Below are positions 1-5,382 of a DNA stretch of 7,637 bases, in pieces. The notes below the pieces were generated by a model. It searched no databases, was not told the origin of the DNA, and saw only the letters and a program-made list of their open reading frames with translations. Both the position numbers and the translations under genes were made by a program. Source of the stretch: GCA-2862585 sp963991165 (GTDB lineage Bacteria; Bacteroidota; Bacteroidia; Flavobacteriales; UBA7312); NCBI GenBank assembly GCA_963991165.1, contig CAXDOW010000095.1, forward strand, positions 1-7,637, read 5' to 3'. Every line of letters begins with the position of its first letter. Within the stretch, counting starts at the first letter, position 1.

Positions 1-1189
1 GACTTGGTTTTTTGTATTCAAAAGAGATGGAGTCGTACAAGGCATTGGCAGGAATTGATAAACGTATCGAGTCCTTTTTAAATTCATTTTTTTGTTGAAA
101 AGGAAATACAATAGAGTCGAAACGGCCCAAGGATGTTTGCTTAGTTGGGGATGTTTCCAGATGTTCTATATAGAGCGTGAGTGTCGATGAGTTCCCATAG
201 ACATCATCCACGAAAAATTCAATGAATTGATGATTTTTTGGGCTAATAATGCCATTGTTTAAAAGGTAGTTGTAAATGCTCAAAGGGTTGTTAGGACTTT
301 TGAAACATTTGTGGAACTTTTTGTTGTTAGCTTTATCTTCATAGTAGTCTAAATGACTGTTGATGTATTTTGTTTCTTTAAAAGAAAATTCTTCCATTTC
401 ATGGGAATATACCAAAAGTGAATCAACAAACATATCGACAGAATAAACCCCATTTTTATTGTTAGCACCATTGAGTAAGTCATAGGTGCTTATCCCCAAG
501 GAGTAAGGTCCAGAAATAACCACTTTCTGGTCTACATTGTAATTTCCGTTAGATCCAGAGACCTTAAGAGTCAAGCTTTCATTTTTTCCATTGATAAGCG
601 TATAATCCGTTTGAGGATAAAGTTTAATTTCTTTGATGATAGGAGGAATATCGTCTTTGACATCAAAATTAAAGTGAAGGGTGTTGAGAGGATTTTGATT
701 ATTACTTTTTCTTATTTCAAAATGAAGGTGTGGAGCAAATGAACTACCCGTATTTCCGGAAAGGCCTATTACTTCCCCTTTTTTAACAATAAAATCGGTG
801 GGTTTTGGAAACAGCTCAATTGAGTAGGATTGATTAGTATATTGATTTTTGATGACATAATCCTGAATACCTCCGTGGTATCTCATTAAATGAGCATAGA
901 CCGAGGTGTAGCCATTGGGGTGTGTAATGTAGATGGCTTTACCATACCCCCATGGCGATACCTTTATTCTAGAAACATAACCATCATCTATGGCATACAC
1001 ATTGAGTCCCGATCGCCCTTGTGTTTTCAAATCTATGCCAGCATGAAAATGGTTCGTTCTCAATTCTCCAAAGGTTCCAGATATGAGAAGGGGAATATCC
1101 AAAGGAGGATGAAAATTTGTAGAAGGACTTTGAGCGCCAAGCGTCATAACCCACATCGAAAAGAATAATGTAATAGAAACCTTTAACAT
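1..1189 (-). CDS. Secreted M23 family (LytM-type) zinc metallopeptidase, C-terminus cut by window edge
   Basis: Reading the minus strand from the ATG at 1189 gives 396 open codons with no stop before the window edge, so the C-terminus is missing. Residues 1-19 form a signal peptide (hydrophobic core, then LGA before Gln20), so the product is probably exported to the periplasm or cell surface. Residues about 30-160 are the peptidase M23 domain. The zinc ligands are visible as H49 and D53 (HAGID) and H156 of the HLHFE motif, with H154 as the probable catalytic histidine; VYAHL (H100) is also conserved. All key residues are present, so it should be an active endopeptidase that cuts peptide cross-links of peptidoglycan. 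Residues about 175-396 are an uncharacterised, beta-rich-looking extension without a motif I recognise. The gene is transcribed divergently from the coiled-coil/zapA genes and has its own promoter. Family assignment is firm; the exact wall substrate is inferred. Confidence 0.93.
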   Translation of the reverse strand, partial: MLKVSITLFFSMWVMTLGAQSPSTNFHPPLDIPLLISGTFGELRTNHFHAGIDLKTQGRSGLNVYAIDDGYVSRIKVSPWGYGKAIYITHPNGYTSVYAHLMRYHGGIQDYVIKNQYTNQSYSIELFPKPTDFIVKKGEVIGLSGNTGSSFAPHLHFEIRKSNNQNPLNTLHFNFDVKDDIPPIIKEIKLYPQTDYTLINGKNESLTLKVSGSNGNYNVDQKVVISGPYSLGISTYDLLNGANNKNGVYSVDMFVDSLLVYSHEMEEFSFKETKYINSHLDYYEDKANNKKFHKCFKSPNNPLSIYNYLLNNGIISPKNHQFIEFFVDDVYGNSSTLTLYIEHLETSPTKQTSLGRFDSIVFPFQQKNEFKKDSIRLSIPANALYDSISFEYKKPS

Positions 1190-1222
1190 TCCAATTTAAT
1201 ATTCAGCAATTAAAATTGATTG

Positions 1223-1250
1223 CAAAAATAATACTAAAAAAATAGTGCAA
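1223..1250 (-). promoter_or_regulatory. Bacteroidota-type promoter for the M23 peptidase gene
   Basis: On the minus strand a TTG (1250-1248) is followed after 17 nt by TATTTTTG (1230-1223), which fits the Bacteroidota -33/-7 pattern TTG and TAnnTTTG. Transcription would start near 1217, giving a leader of under 30 nt before the ATG at 1189. This is based on consensus matching only. Confidence 0.6.
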
Positions 1251-1254
1251 GACT

Positions 1255-1284
1255 TTGTATTTACGACATTCAATATTACCTTTG
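1255..1284 (+). promoter_or_regulatory. Bacteroidota-type promoter for the coiled-coil/zapA genes
   Basis: TTG at 1255-1257 is followed after 19 nt by TACCTTTG (1277-1284), a full match to the -7 consensus TAnnTTTG. The start of transcription would lie near 1290, about 20 nt before the ATG at 1313. It lies back to back with the minus-strand M23 promoter, with only four bases between the two elements. Confidence 0.65.
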
Positions 1285-1312
1285 TTAATTCTAATCTGTT
1301 GTTGATTATTAT

Positions 1313-1594
1313 ATGGAAGAAACAATTGAACGCTTGAGCCAAAAGATTGATGCTTTGGTCGTTCATTTTCAAGATTTAAGGCAGAAATACCAAGAATCGC
1401 TTTCAAAAATTGATACTCTTTCATCCCAGTTAGAACATCAGTCAAACAAAGGTCAAGAACTAGAAGAGAAAATTAAAATCTTGAAGCTTTCGTCTTCCAT
1501 GCAAACTGAAACTGGAGATAATAAAGCAGCAAGAAAAAAAATAAATGAGTTGGTGCGGGAGATTGACAAATGCATTGCGTTGTTAAACAATTGA
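1313..1594 (+). CDS. Small coiled-coil protein upstream of ZapA, possible ZapB-like partner
   Basis: This 93-residue protein is soluble and has no signal peptide or membrane segment. Residues 1-60 show a heptad-like pattern (leucine and isoleucine spaced among Glu, Lys and Gln) typical of a parallel coiled coil. A polar linker (61-70, with T, E, G, D, N) separates it from a compact C-terminal helix at 75-92 with the core KINELVREIDKCIALLN, which looks like the conserved signature of this protein. It begins the operon: its TGA (1592-1594) is nine bases before the zapA ATG, so the two are probably co-transcribed and translationally coupled. Size, coiled coil and position next to zapA suggest a divisome helper, analogous to ZapB bridging ZapA, but this is inference; I recognise no named family. 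The ATG is chosen because it sits about 20 nt after a good promoter start and gives the full coiled coil. Confidence 0.82.
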   Translation: MEETIERLSQKIDALVVHFQDLRQKYQESLSKIDTLSSQLEHQSNKGQELEEKIKILKLSSSMQTETGDNKAARKKINELVREIDKCIALLNN

Positions 1595-1603
1595 TTGTTG
1601 CTT

Positions 1604-1891
1604 ATGCAAAAGCTAAAAATAAAGGTTAAAATTGCTAATAGGGTGTTTCCTTTGACCATTTCAAGAGAGGAAGAGGAAATTGTACGAAAAGCAGTTAAAA
1701 CCATTGAAGACAGACTAAAAATATATGAATCGCGTTTTGAAGCCAAAGACACACAAGACTTATTAAGCATGTGTTTGTTGGAGATGTCTGTCAAGTTTTT
1801 TCAAGATGAGCAAAAGTTAAAAGTGGACAGCAATTTAGAAAATAAGTTGTTAGCAATGGAATCTGTCATTGACCACCATTTATCACAATAA
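1604..1891 (+). CDS. zapA: Cell division protein ZapA
   Basis: This 95-residue protein has the size and order of ZapA. The N-terminal beta-hairpin (residues 3-20: KLKIKVKIANRVFPLTIS) is followed by an acidic turn with EEEE (22-25), a helix carrying RKAVKTIEDRL (28-38), and a long C-terminal coiled-coil helix starting around KDTQDLLSM (48-56). ZapA binds FtsZ in the cytoplasm and promotes bundling of the Z-ring; it works as a dimer or tetramer through the long helix. The ATG at 1604 is preferred over the in-frame TTG at 1595 because the family begins directly with the lysine-rich first strand. No Shine-Dalgarno sequence is visible; re-initiation from the coiled-coil gene ending nine bases upstream is likely. 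A structured RNA follows immediately, as ssrS follows zapA in Escherichia coli. Confidence 0.9.
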   Translation: MQKLKIKVKIANRVFPLTISREEEEIVRKAVKTIEDRLKIYESRFEAKDTQDLLSMCLLEMSVKFFQDEQKLKVDSNLENKLLAMESVIDHHLSQ

Positions 1892-1896
1892 CGTTC
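1869..1896 (+). promoter_or_regulatory. Weak candidate promoter for the 6S RNA
   Basis: TTG at 1869-1871, inside the end of zapA, is followed after 17 nt by TAACGTTC (1889-1896). This keeps the TA and two of the TTTG positions of the -7 consensus. It would start transcription near 1902, just before the closing stem of the RNA at 1908. The match is imperfect, so the RNA could instead be processed from a zapA transcript. Confidence 0.3.
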
Positions 1897-1901
1897 TTTA
1901 A

Positions 1902-2095
1902 CAGCATACCCGCATCAATTAATCCAGTTTTTAAACTCAACACGTTTTATTCTGGGGGATGACTTATGCCTTCAAAAACCGGCCTCAACCTATATGGTTT
2001 CTTTCTAAGAACAGTGGACTTTTGCGATTGTGTAGCAACCTCATTTCATGTTTCAAAGGAGTTTAATAGCTCAGTAATTGGTGCGGGTTTTTTTT
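1902..2095 (+). ncRNA. ssrS: 6S RNA (flavobacterial type)
   Basis: The gap between zapA and rny folds like 6S RNA, which binds the housekeeping RNA polymerase holoenzyme by imitating an open promoter. A 14-bp closing helix pairs 1908-1921 with 2075-2088 (one G-U pair). After an internal loop of 8-9 nt per side comes a perfect 8-bp helix, TTAAACTC 1931-1938 with GAGTTTAA 2059-2066. Next is a nearly symmetric bubble (1939-1952 and 2044-2058, 14 and 15 nt), matching the diagnostic central bubble, then a short helix TGGGG/CCTCA (1953-1957/2039-2043). The apical arm (about 1958-2038) has a possible AAACC/GGTTT hairpin at 1976-2000. Eight U residues (2088-2095) end it. Length of about 190 nt and position after zapA both fit. 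The ends are estimates: the 5' end is set by the candidate promoter, the 3' end by the U tract. Confidence 0.82.
2075..2095 (+). terminator. 3' end of 6S RNA: closing-stem arm plus U8 tract
   Basis: The GC-rich end of the closing-stem 3' arm (GTGCGGGT, 2081-2088) runs into eight T residues at 2088-2095. The stem pairs with sequence about 160 nt upstream and not with a local hairpin, so this is an unusual, long-range version of an intrinsic terminator. Eight A residues follow (2096-2103), forming a T8A8 junction directly before rny. Confidence 0.55.
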
Positions 2096-2110
2096 AAAAA
2101 AAAGTAAATC

Positions 2111-3646
2111 ATGACAGAAGTAACATTAACCATAATTTCAAGCGCTCTTTTTGGAGCCGCCATCAGCTATTTTATATATCTTAACAAAATCAAACGAACC
2201 TCAAACTCTTTAATCGTCAAAGCCGAAGAAAAAGCCAAGCAGATACACAATGAAAAAATTCTTCAAGCGAAAGAAAAATTTATTGAACTAAAGTCAGAGC
2301 ATGAGAAAATAATTAACCAAAAAAATCAAAAGGTATTTCATGCCGAATCAAGAGTAAAAGAAAAGGAAAGTCGCTTATCTCAAAAATTATCTTCCATAAA
2401 AAACAAAGAAGCTCAACTTGAAACCAACCGAAAAAATATAGAAAGGCAGCTTTCAGCTATCAAAGAAAAAGAAAACAAATACGATAAACTCCTTCAAAAA
2501 CAGGTGGAGGCTTTAGAGGTCATATCTTCCTATTCGGCGGAAGAAGCCAAAAAAGAATTAATACAAACCCTCAAAGATGAAGCCAAAACAAAATCAATGG
2601 CTTACATTCAAGAAATAGTGGAAGAGGCCAAATTAACCGCTAATCGCGATGCTAAAAAAATCGTCATACAAACGATTCAACGTACCGCCACCGAACAAGC
2701 CATTGAAAACTCTGTTTCCGTATTCAACATTGATGGCGATGAAGTTAAGGGGCGCGTCATTGGTCGTGAAGGAAGAAATATTCGATCTCTGGAGGCCGCC
2801 ACTGGTGTAGAAATCATTGTTGACGATACACCCGATGCTATTTTATTATCTTGCTTTGATCCCATTCGAAGGGAAATCGCTCGTTTGGCCCTGCACAAAT
2901 TAGTGTCCGACGGACGTATTCATCCAGCACGTATCGAGGAAGTGGTGAAAAAAACAAGCAAACAGATCGAAGAAGAAATTGTAGATATTGGTAAAAAAAC
3001 ATCTATAGACTTGGGTATCCATGGCTTACATCCCGAGTTAATACGAATGGTTGGAAGAATGAAATACCGTTCTTCTTATGGTCAAAATTTATTACAACAT
3101 TCACGTGAAGTAGCTAATATGTGTGCTACTATGGCCTCTGAGTTAGGTTTAGATGTAAAAGCTGCAAAACGTGCTGGTCTATTACACGACATTGGTAAAG
3201 TTCCTGATGATGAGCCAGAAGTGCCACACGCCATTTTGGGTATGAAATTAGCTCAAAAGTATGGTGAAAAAAGCCATGTATGTAATGCCATTGGTGCTCA
3301 CCACGATGAAATAGAAATGACCTCTATGATATCGCCTGTTGTGCAAGTGTGCGATGCTATTTCGGGGTCTAGGCCAGGAGCTCGTCGCGAAATTGTAGAA
3401 TCCTACATTAAGCGAATAAAAGAGTTAGAAAGTACTGCTTTATCTTACCCGGGCGTAGTCAAATCGTATGCCATACAAGCAGGTCGAGAATTAAGAGTTA
3501 TTGTTGAAAGTGAAAAAATATCTGATGCAGAAGCTCAACAACTTTCCTTTGAGTTGTCACAAAAGATAGAAACGGAGATGACGTATCCTGGGCAAGTTAA
3601 GGTAACTGTCATTCGAGAAACTAGAGCTGTCAACTTTGCCAAGTAG
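2111..3646 (+). CDS. rny: Ribonuclease Y
   Basis: The product has 511 residues, near the usual RNase Y length of about 520. Residues 5-24 form a single N-terminal membrane anchor; about 30-185 are a long, highly charged coiled coil rich in Lys and Glu. A KH RNA-binding domain follows (about 200-270) with the GxxG loop as GREG at 218-221. The HD phosphohydrolase domain shows H330, the metal-binding H359-D360 (LLHDIGK), H397-H398-D399 and D415. The C-terminus ends in the familiar VTVIRETRAVNFAK. RNase Y is a membrane-bound endonuclease that starts mRNA decay. Every expected domain and catalytic residue is present, so it should be active. The start ATG follows an A-rich leader without a Shine-Dalgarno site. 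No promoter of the local consensus is visible in the preceding 150 nt, so expression may depend on read-through past the 6S RNA. Its stop codon lies one base from the stop of the convergent SirB1-type gene. Confidence 0.97.
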   Translation: MTEVTLTIISSALFGAAISYFIYLNKIKRTSNSLIVKAEEKAKQIHNEKILQAKEKFIELKSEHEKIINQKNQKVFHAESRVKEKESRLSQKLSSIKNKEAQLETNRKNIERQLSAIKEKENKYDKLLQKQVEALEVISSYSAEEAKKELIQTLKDEAKTKSMAYIQEIVEEAKLTANRDAKKIVIQTIQRTATEQAIENSVSVFNIDGDEVKGRVIGREGRNIRSLEAATGVEIIVDDTPDAILLSCFDPIRREIARLALHKLVSDGRIHPARIEEVVKKTSKQIEEEIVDIGKKTSIDLGIHGLHPELIRMVGRMKYRSSYGQNLLQHSREVANMCATMASELGLDVKAAKRAGLLHDIGKVPDDEPEVPHAILGMKLAQKYGEKSHVCNAIGAHHDEIEMTSMISPVVQVCDAISGSRPGARREIVESYIKRIKELESTALSYPGVVKSYAIQAGRELRVIVESEKISDAEAQQLSFELSQKIETEMTYPGQVKVTVIRETRAVNFAK

Positions 3647-3647
3647 T

Positions 3648-4496
3648 TCAATACGACTTGAATAATTGAAGGAATTTTATCAATTCATTGGTTTTCTCTT
3701 GGTCCCCTTTAAAAGTGTAGGAGTATAGTAGATTATTAATCATTCGTTTGACGATTTCAACATGACCACACGGTGAAAAATACTTGGTTTCTTCTTTTAT
3801 TTTTTCTTTCTGAAGAAAGTGTTCGAGATCTTGTCGGCTAAGAATGGTCCCTTTGCTGAAAGGGTTAATGTAGAATTTGATGGGATCGCCAAACATGTCA
3901 TTTTCAAAACCCACAATAAAATGTCTAGGCATATTAACACCACAGACTGGTAATCCTATTTGTTTAGAAAGGTGTAAATAAATAATACTTAACGATAAGG
4001 GATTTCCTTTTCTATTGTCCATGACATAGTTCAAGCAAGAATTATTGGGCGAATGGTAATTGTTGGTATTTCCTTTGAATCCTTTTTCATTAAATAGAAA
4101 ATGATTGAATGCCGCTACTTTTTCAAAGTCACTATCGGTCAGCTCTATAGATTGTTTTGCTTCATCGGCCAAAAGAGATAATTGTTCGGAATATAAAGTG
4201 CCGTCAAAGTTGGGAAACCTATGTTGTGTTAAGATAATCCAGGCATCAACAAGGTTTTTTTGTGGTGTTTTTATCCACTGATTCAACTTGTTTAAATGGT
4301 CGTTAAGATGAATTTGATGAATGATTTCTTCCGCTCGTGTTTGTGTCAGTTGATGATTGTTATTCTCCCATGCCGATTCTAGATGAGTAAGGGCTGAGGT
4401 GCCATATTCTAGTAATTTGTCTTTTACACTGGCATATACATCTTCATCGGGGTCATCAAGAAGACGTATCAACGATTGAAAAATTTCAGAAGACAT
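3648..4496 (-). CDS. SirB1-type transglutaminase-fold protein
   Basis: This 282-residue, apparently cytoplasmic protein has two parts. Residues 1-60 form helical, HEAT-like repeats (LIRLLDDPDEDVY). Residues about 85-260 match the transglutaminase-like SirB1 family: YHSPNNSCLNYVMDNRKG (147-164), NPLSLSIIYLHLSKQIGLPV (165-184), the histidine motif MPRHFIVGF (189-197) and FYINPFSKGTILSRQDL (208-224). In this family the position of the transglutaminase nucleophile is held by serine (S168 here) instead of cysteine. The third triad position appears to be Asn (N211, INPF) where many relatives have Asp, so classical transglutaminase or protease activity is doubtful. The molecular function of the family is poorly defined. 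It is the second gene of a minus-strand operon; its ATG is three bases after the TAA of the nucleoside phosphorylase gene, which implies coupled translation. The family call is secure, the function is unknown. Confidence 0.88.
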   Translation of the reverse strand: MSSEIFQSLIRLLDDPDEDVYASVKDKLLEYGTSALTHLESAWENNNHQLTQTRAEEIIHQIHLNDHLNKLNQWIKTPQKNLVDAWIILTQHRFPNFDGTLYSEQLSLLADEAKQSIELTDSDFEKVAAFNHFLFNEKGFKGNTNNYHSPNNSCLNYVMDNRKGNPLSLSIIYLHLSKQIGLPVCGVNMPRHFIVGFENDMFGDPIKFYINPFSKGTILSRQDLEHFLQKEKIKEETKYFSPCGHVEIVKRMINNLLYSYTFKGDQEKTNELIKFLQLFKSY

Positions 4497-4499
4497 GGG

Positions 4500-5330
4500 T
4501 TAAAATAATTTACCTAAAACAGTATCTATCATGTGGTCGATGGATTGTTTATAATTTGTGGACGCTTTATTAGTAGCTCTATTAGCCAAAATAGTACAAA
4601 CTGTTAAACATCGGTGTCCCATTAATTTACCAAGCCCATAGAGGGCCGAAGTTTCCATTTCAAAGTTGGTAACCTTATGATTGTTATGATTGAAGGAACG
4701 AAGCTGTTGGTGAAGGTTTTTAATGGAGACTGGTAAAGAAACTTCTCTTCCTTGCGGAGCGTAGAAACCAGCAGCGGTCACCGTAATACCTTGAGTAAAA
4801 TCCTTGAAAGAAGAAAGAAGTTGTTGGTCAGCCGCGTAAATATAAGGAGTTGATAAATGGCTGGGCCAATCAAGATGTTGTTCTAAAGCAGTTTGGAGTT
4901 CACTATCAAATTGGTTGTTGGCATAAAAATGCATGAGGTTGTCTAAGCCCAGTCCGTGAGACGAAACCACCAATGAATCAATATCAATTTCTTCACGAAT
5001 GGTGCCTGATGTTCCCAATCGAATTAAGTTGAGACTGGTAGTTTGTTTCAAAGGAGTATTTGTTTCTAGATTGGTGTTAAACAAGGCATCCAACTCATTG
5101 AGGGTAATGTCAATATTGTCTGTACCTATTCCAGTAGACAAGGCACTCACGCGTTGGTCTCCAATGTATCCTGTATGGGTGGTAAATTCTCTATTGGAAA
5201 CGGTGCATTCAATGGAATCAAAACGTTTGGAAACCTCACTTACTCTGCCCTGATCTCCAACCAAAAAAATAGTTTTTGCAACTTGATTTGGCACCAACTT
5301 TAAATGATAAACTCCTTTCACATTATTCAT
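4500..5330 (-). CDS. Nucleoside phosphorylase, uridine phosphorylase-like
   Basis: This 276-residue cytoplasmic enzyme belongs to the PNP/UDP phosphorylase superfamily, which splits nucleosides with phosphate into base and ribose-1-phosphate for salvage. Visible motifs in order: GDQGR (25-29, phosphate-binding loop), STGIGTDN (65-72), IRLGTSGTI (103-111, phosphate and ribose site), AGFYAPQGRE (187-196) and NFEMET (222-227), whose E224, M225 and E226 match the ribose-binding Glu-Met-Glu of E. coli uridine phosphorylase. The Q193-x-R195 pair matches the Gln and Arg that recognise uracil in uridine phosphorylase, so a pyrimidine nucleoside is the favoured substrate; this is inferred from one motif. 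It is the first gene of a minus-strand operon with the SirB1-type gene. Its promoter region is shared with the divergent universal stress protein gene and contains a perfect inverted repeat, suggesting regulated expression. Confidence 0.92.
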   Translation of the reverse strand: MNNVKGVYHLKLVPNQVAKTIFLVGDQGRVSEVSKRFDSIECTVSNREFTTHTGYIGDQRVSALSTGIGTDNIDITLNELDALFNTNLETNTPLKQTTSLNLIRLGTSGTIREEIDIDSLVVSSHGLGLDNLMHFYANNQFDSELQTALEQHLDWPSHLSTPYIYAADQQLLSSFKDFTQGITVTAAGFYAPQGREVSLPVSIKNLHQQLRSFNHNNHKVTNFEMETSALYGLGKLMGHRCLTVCTILANRATNKASTNYKQSIDHMIDTVLGKLF

Positions 5331-5360
5331 TGTAAAATCAATTTTTATTTGTTAACTTTG
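5330..5360 (+). promoter_or_regulatory. Promoter for the universal stress protein gene
   Basis: TTG at 5330-5332 is followed after 20 nt by TAACTTTG (5353-5360), a full TAnnTTTG match. The expected start is near 5366, leaving a leader of about 17 nt before the ATG at 5383. The -7 element overlaps the inner end of the left arm of the inverted repeat at 5347-5370. Confidence 0.65.
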
Positions 5361-5370
5361 TGTAACAAAT
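5347..5370. repeat. Perfect inverted repeat, candidate operator between divergent genes
   Basis: ATTTGTTA (5347-5354) and TAACAAAT (5363-5370) are exact reverse complements separated by 8 nt, so the arm centres are 16 bp apart, about one and a half helical turns. The repeat covers the -7 element of the plus-strand promoter and part of the likely minus-strand -7 element. This is what a site for a homodimeric regulator controlling both genes would look like. The sequence is AT-rich, so chance is possible; no regulator is identified. Confidence 0.5.
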
Positions 5371-5373
5371 CTA
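5366..5373 (-). promoter_or_regulatory. Candidate -7 element for the nucleoside phosphorylase operon
   Basis: On the minus strand, TAGATTTG at 5373-5366 fully matches TAnnTTTG and would start transcription near 5360, about 30 nt before the ATG at 5330. No clear TTG lies at the expected -33 distance (only a TTTTAG-like sequence near 5395-5390), so this may be a weak or activator-dependent promoter. Confidence 0.45.
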
Positions 5374-5382
5374 TTAAAAATT

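Noticed and set aside
890..1168. Plus-strand open frame of 92 codons.
   Set aside because: It is antisense to the M23 catalytic domain, whose zinc-binding motifs are clear; no motif or promoter supports the plus frame.
1595..1603. TTG at 1595 as an alternative zapA start.
   Set aside because: The ATG three codons later begins exactly at the conserved first strand of ZapA; the extra residues (MLL) are not expected in the family.
1453..1794. Minus-strand open frame of 113 codons.
   Set aside because: It is a shadow across the coiled-coil gene and zapA, rich in Ser/Phe as expected from the complement of Lys/Glu-rich sequence.
1966..2097. A 43-codon open frame (ATG at 1966, TAA at 2095-2097) between zapA and rny.
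   Set aside because: It lies almost wholly within the folded 6S RNA, ends in the U tract, and its composition follows the RNA helices; it has no ribosome site or recognisable motif.
2677..2898. Minus-strand open frame of 73 codons.
   Set aside because: It is antisense to the KH domain of RNase Y and shows no protein-like motif.
4999..5253. Plus-strand open frame of 84 codons.
   Set aside because: It is antisense to the N-terminal half of the nucleoside phosphorylase and has no supporting signal.
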